NCBI GenBank assembly: GCA_945903675.1
Contig: CAMDOP010000212.1
Span: 1 to 5,776 of the forward strand
Reading direction: 5' to 3'
Source: Crenothrix polyspora
Lineage (GTDB): Bacteria; Pseudomonadota; Gammaproteobacteria; Methylococcales; Methylomonadaceae
DNA: 5,776 nucleotides
Both the position numbers and the translations under genes were made by a program. Position 1 is the first letter of the stretch. Each line of letters begins with the position of its first letter. Under the pieces are notes generated by a model that had not been told where the DNA came from, made no database searches, and saw nothing but the letters and a program-made list of their open reading frames with translations. Below, one piece after another: positions 5,101 through 5,776 of this stretch.

Positions 5101-5776
5101 AAGAATGGTTAAGCGCCCGAGCAGTTGTTGGCTTTTTTCCTGCCAACAGCGAGAATGATGATGTGATTGTTTATAGCGATGAAACTAGACTACAACGCTT
5201 AAAAACCTTACATCACTTACGTCAACAAAACATTAAAGCGCCAGGACGCCCTAATTATTGCTTGTCTGACTTCATTGCCCCTAAAGATTCTGGAATAGCA
5301 GATTATATAGGCGCTTTCGCAGTCACTACGGGTATTGGTATCGAACAAAAATTACAACAATTTGCCGATGATCATGATGATTACAGCGCTATTATGCTTA
5401 AAGCCTTGGCAGATAGATTAGCAGAGGCCTTTGCAGAATATCTACATCAAGTCGTTAGAAAAGAGTATTGGGGCTATGCCGAAAATGAAGAACTGGATTC
5501 TGGCCAATTAATTAATGAAGCTTATAAAGGTATTCGTCCAGCACCCGGCTACCCTGCTTGTCCAGACCATACCGAGAAAGGTAAGTTATTTGAACTCCTC
5601 AGTGTTACCGAAAACACCAGCATAGAACTCACTGAAAGTTTTGCCATGTATCCAGCATCAGCAGTTAGTGGTTGGTATTTCTCTCACCCTGAAGCGCAAT
5701 ACTTTAATGTTGGAAAAATAGATAAAGATCAATTATACGATTATGCCCAACGTAAAGGTTTAGAGGTCGCCGTAGC
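2127..5776 (+). CDS. metH: Cobalamin-dependent methionine synthase MetH, 3' end cut by window edge
   Basis: MetH transfers the methyl group of 5-methyltetrahydrofolate via methylcobalamin to homocysteine, giving methionine and tetrahydrofolate in the cytoplasm. The window holds 1,216 codons in one unbroken frame; E. coli MetH has 1,227 residues, so only about 10-20 codons are missing. All modules are present in the usual order. The homocysteine domain (about 1-325) has zinc ligands Cys246, Cys309 and Cys310. The pterin domain (from about 355) has FVNVGERTNVTGSA and ISGGVSNVSFSFRGN. The cap helices (about 652-745) start at WRTWPVSKRLEHALVKGI. The B12 domain has GDVHDIGKN with His761 as cobalt ligand, Asp759 and Ser812 completing the triad, and SGLITPSLDE. 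The reactivation domain has Asp948 and the RPAPGYPACPDHTEK segment with Arg1137 for S-adenosylmethionine. The ATG at 2127 follows an in-frame TAA at 2121 and gives an N-terminus aligning with E. coli; no clear Shine-Dalgarno precedes it. All key residues are intact, so it should be active. Confidence 0.98.
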   Translation, partial: MNKTDLLKQQLSQRILFLDGAMGTMIQSYKLDEKDYRGARFAQWDTDLKGNNDLLSLTQPDIIKAIHSAYFEAGSDIVETNTFNATSIAMADYRMESLAYEINVESARVAKEAATEYTQKTPHKPRFVAGVLGPTNRTASMSPDVNDPGFRNISFDQLVDAYTEATRGLIDGGADIILIETIFDTLNAKAAIFAVETYFELIGYKLPVMISGTITDASGRTLSGQTVGAFWNSLKHVNPISFGFNCALGAKELRQYIAELSNISDAQVSAHPNAGLPNEFGEYDESPEAMAKELADWASNDYLNIIGGCCGTSPAHIKAIVEAVQNCPPRIPAIIDKKCRLAGLEPMSIGPESLFVNVGERTNVTGSAAFKRLVIEGNFEAALDVAKQQVENGAQIIDINMDEGMLESKEAMVRFLMLIAAEPDIAKVPIMLDSSKWDILEAGLKCIQGKGVVNSISLKEGEAAFIKHATLVRRYGAAVIIMAFDEEGQADTQARKIEICQRAYKILTEQVHFPPEDIIFDPNIFAVATGIDEHNNYGLDFIEATREIKRTLPHALISGGVSNVSFSFRGNNPVREAIHAVFLYHAIQAGMSMGIVNAGQLAIYADIPDDLRDAVEAVVLNTHDGSGTEKLLELAEKYRGDGSSSEVKKEDLEWRTWPVSKRLEHALVKGITDYIDEDTEQARLEAQRPLHVIEGALMDGMNVVGDLFGAGKMFLPQVVKSARVMKKAVAYLMPYMEADKAGGERQTNGKILMATVKGDVHDIGKNIVGVVLQCNNYDVIDLGVMVSAEKILQTARLENVDIIGLSGLITPSLDEMVHVAKEMQRQGFTIPLMIGGATTSRAHTAVKIEPHYQGATVYVTDASRGVGVASNLLSADLKDNFIQSIHAEYEEVRERHKGREAKTKQHSLEEARRNKFSGSTVLKPVKPSFIGIKVLEHFPLETLVGYIDWTPFFQTWEMAGSYPKILDDIIVGVEAKKLFADAQAMLQQIISEEWLSARAVVGFFPANSENDDVIVYSDETRLQRLKTLHHLRQQNIKAPGRPNYCLSDFIAPKDSGIADYIGAFAVTTGIGIEQKLQQFADDHDDYSAIMLKALADRLAEAFAEYLHQVVRKEYWGYAENEELDSGQLINEAYKGIRPAPGYPACPDHTEKGKLFELLSVTENTSIELTESFAMYPASAVSGWYFSHPEAQYFNVGKIDKDQLYDYAQRKGLEVAV

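Overview
The window looks like chromosome of an AT-rich gammaproteobacterium. The evidence is a cobalamin-dependent methionine synthase that can be followed residue by residue against the E. coli MetH layout, a DUF2970 small membrane protein (a family I know from gamma- and betaproteobacteria), E. coli-like sigma-70 promoters, AGGAG-type ribosome binding sites and hairpin-plus-T-tract terminators. I cannot fix the genus. A methylotroph or methanotroph-like lineage is possible but is a guess. I see no insertion sequence, CRISPR array, tRNA or phage gene.

Layout, left to right. (1) 1-405, minus: the N-terminal part of a multispanning membrane protein that resembles the HTTM (vitamin-K-dependent carboxylase-like) family; it runs off the left edge. 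(2) 467-761, minus: a self-contained transcription unit for an unrecognised 43-residue single-span membrane protein, with promoter, ribosome binding site, ORF and terminator all visible. (3) 842-1777, plus: a two-gene operon with its own extended -10 promoter. It encodes a secreted lipocalin-like small protein and then a three-span membrane protein of unknown function, and ends at a bidirectional terminator. (4) 1845-2069, minus: a DUF2970 protein convergent with that operon. (5) 2127-5776, plus: metH, nearly complete, cut by the right edge within about 20 codons of the expected stop.

Only metH has a firm biochemical role: the last step of methionine synthesis, coupling the folate one-carbon pool to homocysteine. 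The five genes to its left encode small or membrane/envelope proteins and are arranged as independent short transcription units. Nothing in the sequence ties them functionally to metH. Lengths without genes are all short (under about 230 bases) and are mostly filled by the promoters and terminators listed. I do not see a clear new multi-gene system. The best candidates for undescribed biology are the 43-residue protein unit and the lipocalin-like/membrane-protein pair.
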